A stretch of 34,286 nucleotides of DNA from Limisphaerales bacterium (GTDB lineage Bacteria; Verrucomicrobiota; Verrucomicrobiia; Limisphaerales; UBA11358): NCBI GenBank assembly GCA_003134375.1, contig PLAY01000082.1:1-34286 (forward strand). The letters are read 5' to 3'. Positions 32,669 through 34,286 of this stretch are shown here, in pieces; position 1 is the stretch's first letter; every line of letters starts with the position of its first letter. The notes beneath the pieces were generated by a model. It worked only from the letters and a program-made list of their open reading frames with translations, had not been told where the DNA came from and made no database searches. Made by a program: the position numbers and the translations under genes.

Positions 32669-34201
32669 ATGGAACTGAAACGCCGCAGCGCTTTGATCTA
32701 CGGACTCCTGCTGGGAGTCTGGGTGTTGGTGGTTGTCTGGCAGTTGGCCGAGCACCTGCGCGTTCGGGAAGAAGCCCGTACGGCGCTCGTCAACCGGGCC
32801 AAGGACATTTCCACCACCCTCGGCATCGTGCTCCGGTCGCAGCGCCGCTTCGGCGGCGTGGTTTCCAAGGAACGGCTTGAAGTCTCGCTCACGGAACTGA
32901 TCCGGCAGGAGAAGGCGGAATTGGACGGCATCGCGCTGTTGAACGCCGCCGGTGAGATGGTCGCCTCCGCCGGGACGGGAATTGATCTTCAAGGCCGGGG
33001 CGCCGCAGGCGCAACGGAAAAATGGAATGCGCAGACCGTCACCCTCGTGAATCCGGTGGATCTCGGCACCAACCTCACCTACGACATCGAAGGCACCAAC
33101 CTCCCGATCATTTTGTCCCGGCAGGATTTTACCAATCGCTTTGCCGCCACCAACCGTCTGGGCGGACCGCCCCACGGGCCGCCACCCGAACCCGTGCCTG
33201 GTGATAATCCAACCAATTTTGCCGCCGGTTCCGGAGAACCTCCTCCACCGCCGCCGCCGGACAATGACACGAACCGGATGCGCTCCCGTCCCCGCTTTGG
33301 GCGTCCCCGCTGGATGAGCGAGGAAGAATACCAAACCCTTCGCCAGAAACAGGGCGTGCATAGTTTTGTCATCGTCATGTCCACCCAGACGCTCCACGAG
33401 ACCTTTGAGCAAGACCTCTGGCTCCGATCCATCATCGCCCTGCTGGCCGCGATTTCGGTCGTTGGGTCAGGGCTGGCCTGGCGGAGCGTGACCAAATCCT
33501 CCGAACTTCAAATCCGTCTCATCCGCGCCAGCGAATTAAATTCGCACCTCAAGGAAATGAACCTGGCCGCCGCCGGCCTCGCGCATGAAACCCGCAACCC
33601 CCTCAACATCATCCGGGGCATGGCCCAGATGATTTCCAAACAAAACGACGCTCCGGCCGAAATCCGGGAAAAAGTCCGCGCCATCGTGGACGAGACCGAC
33701 AAGGTCACCGCGCAACTGAACGAATTCATCAACTACTCGCGCCCGCGGGAGGTCCGCCGCGCGAAACTCGCCCTGGATTCCGTCGTGAACGAGGTCGCAC
33801 GCGCCCTCGCCTACGACATCGAGGATAAGAAACTCAAGCTGGAAACGAAGGGCGAACCCATGGCCATCGAGGCGGACGAACAAATGCTCCGCCAGGTGCT
33901 GTTCAACCTGGTCTTCAATGCCATTCAGGCGGTTGGTGAAAACGGCCGGATCCAGATTGTGACGCAGAAAATCAACACTGCCGAGGCGGTCATTGAAGTC
34001 CGCGATGACGGCCCCGGGGTTCCACCCGAACGCCGCCAGGAAATTTTCAAGCCTTACTTCACGACCAATCAAAAAGGCACCGGGCTGGGCCTGGCCGTCG
34101 TCCAGCAGATCGTGCTGGCGCACGGTTGGGAAATCGAATGCCTGCCCAACGAACCCAAAGGCGCCATCTTTCGCATCAGCCACTTGAAAGTCATCGCCTG
34201 A
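32669..34201 (+). CDS. Membrane sensor histidine kinase (NtrB-like)
   Basis: 510 residues. Membrane helices at about 7-26 and 252-271 enclose a periplasmic sensor region that includes a proline-rich stretch (GGPPHGPPPEPVPG; PPPPPPPDNDTNRMRSRPRF, 165-212). HisKA phosphoacceptor His306 in AAGLAHETRNPLNIIRGMAQ; N box NLVFNAIQAVG (413-423); G1 DDGPGV (446-451); F/G2 YFTTNQKGTGLGLAVV (463-478). Such HETRNPL kinases usually pair with an NtrC-type regulator, which may lie just beyond the window; the last 85 bases show no start I can support. Confidence 0.93.
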   Translation: MELKRRSALIYGLLLGVWVLVVVWQLAEHLRVREEARTALVNRAKDISTTLGIVLRSQRRFGGVVSKERLEVSLTELIRQEKAELDGIALLNAAGEMVASAGTGIDLQGRGAAGATEKWNAQTVTLVNPVDLGTNLTYDIEGTNLPIILSRQDFTNRFAATNRLGGPPHGPPPEPVPGDNPTNFAAGSGEPPPPPPPDNDTNRMRSRPRFGRPRWMSEEEYQTLRQKQGVHSFVIVMSTQTLHETFEQDLWLRSIIALLAAISVVGSGLAWRSVTKSSELQIRLIRASELNSHLKEMNLAAAGLAHETRNPLNIIRGMAQMISKQNDAPAEIREKVRAIVDETDKVTAQLNEFINYSRPREVRRAKLALDSVVNEVARALAYDIEDKKLKLETKGEPMAIEADEQMLRQVLFNLVFNAIQAVGENGRIQIVTQKINTAEAVIEVRDDGPGVPPERRQEIFKPYFTTNQKGTGLGLAVVQQIVLAHGWEIECLPNEPKGAIFRISHLKVIA

Positions 34202-34286
34202 TTCGGGCGACCCGGCGATGTTTTTCGTTTCATGGCCGGAAAGGTGAAATGGAATGGTTTTTACGTCCGCCCTCAACCTGACCTTC

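Overview
The window looks like chromosomal DNA of a Verrucomicrobiota-type bacterium (Pedosphaera/Limisphaerales-like). This is inferred from protein style, the split-secretin type II secretion cluster, A|FTL(I/V)E prepilin motifs and the many short palindromic or heptamer repeats. No 16S or marker search could be run.

Region 1 (118-8935, all minus strand) is an L-arabinose operon. In transcription order it holds araA, araB, araD, a lipoprotein aldose 1-epimerase, a sodium/solute symporter and a secreted GH27 glycosidase. The GH27 enzyme would release a sugar outside the cytoplasm, the epimerase would mutarotate it, the symporter would import it, and AraA-AraB-AraD would convert L-arabinose to D-xylulose-5-phosphate. 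araB carries a 90-bp perfect-ended palindrome inserted in frame.

Region 2 (9258-17567) is an integrated element of about 8.3 kb, bounded by a 47-bp direct repeat of the 3' part of a tRNA-Lys(CTT) gene. It encodes, all on the plus strand with overlapping starts and stops, a tyrosine integrase, a zinc-finger protein, an excisionase-like HTH protein, an AEP-type primase, an SF3/D5-like helicase, a small-terminase-like HTH protein, a zinc ribbon, another HTH protein, a possible scaffold, a capsid-like protein and a last unknown protein. There is no portal, large terminase, tail or lysis gene. The best reading is a phage satellite that carries its own capsid-like protein.

Region 3 (17596-19282) is a scarred island beside the tRNA. 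It holds a tRNA-Arg-like fragment fused to the broken end of a PIN toxin gene, which itself has an in-frame amber codon and a damaged antitoxin. It also holds an intact RHH-antitoxin/PIN-toxin pair, and two copies of a 115-bp direct repeat, one upstream of each pair.

Region 4 (19589-32440, plus) is a secreted small protein followed by a type II secretion operon in the order gspE-F-G-H-I-J-K-L-M-C-D(N)-D(C). The secretin is split into two separately exported proteins, with the break inside the N3 domain. All five pseudopilins have unusually long pre-cleavage leaders, and each leader is encoded by a palindrome or heptamer-repeat element; the GspC leader has one as well. A histidine kinase (32669-34201) follows, preceded by a chain of four perfect hairpins.

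The two most interesting signals are the capsid-carrying satellite and the repeat elements that have become protein-coding, in araB, in five consecutive pseudopilin leaders and in gspC.
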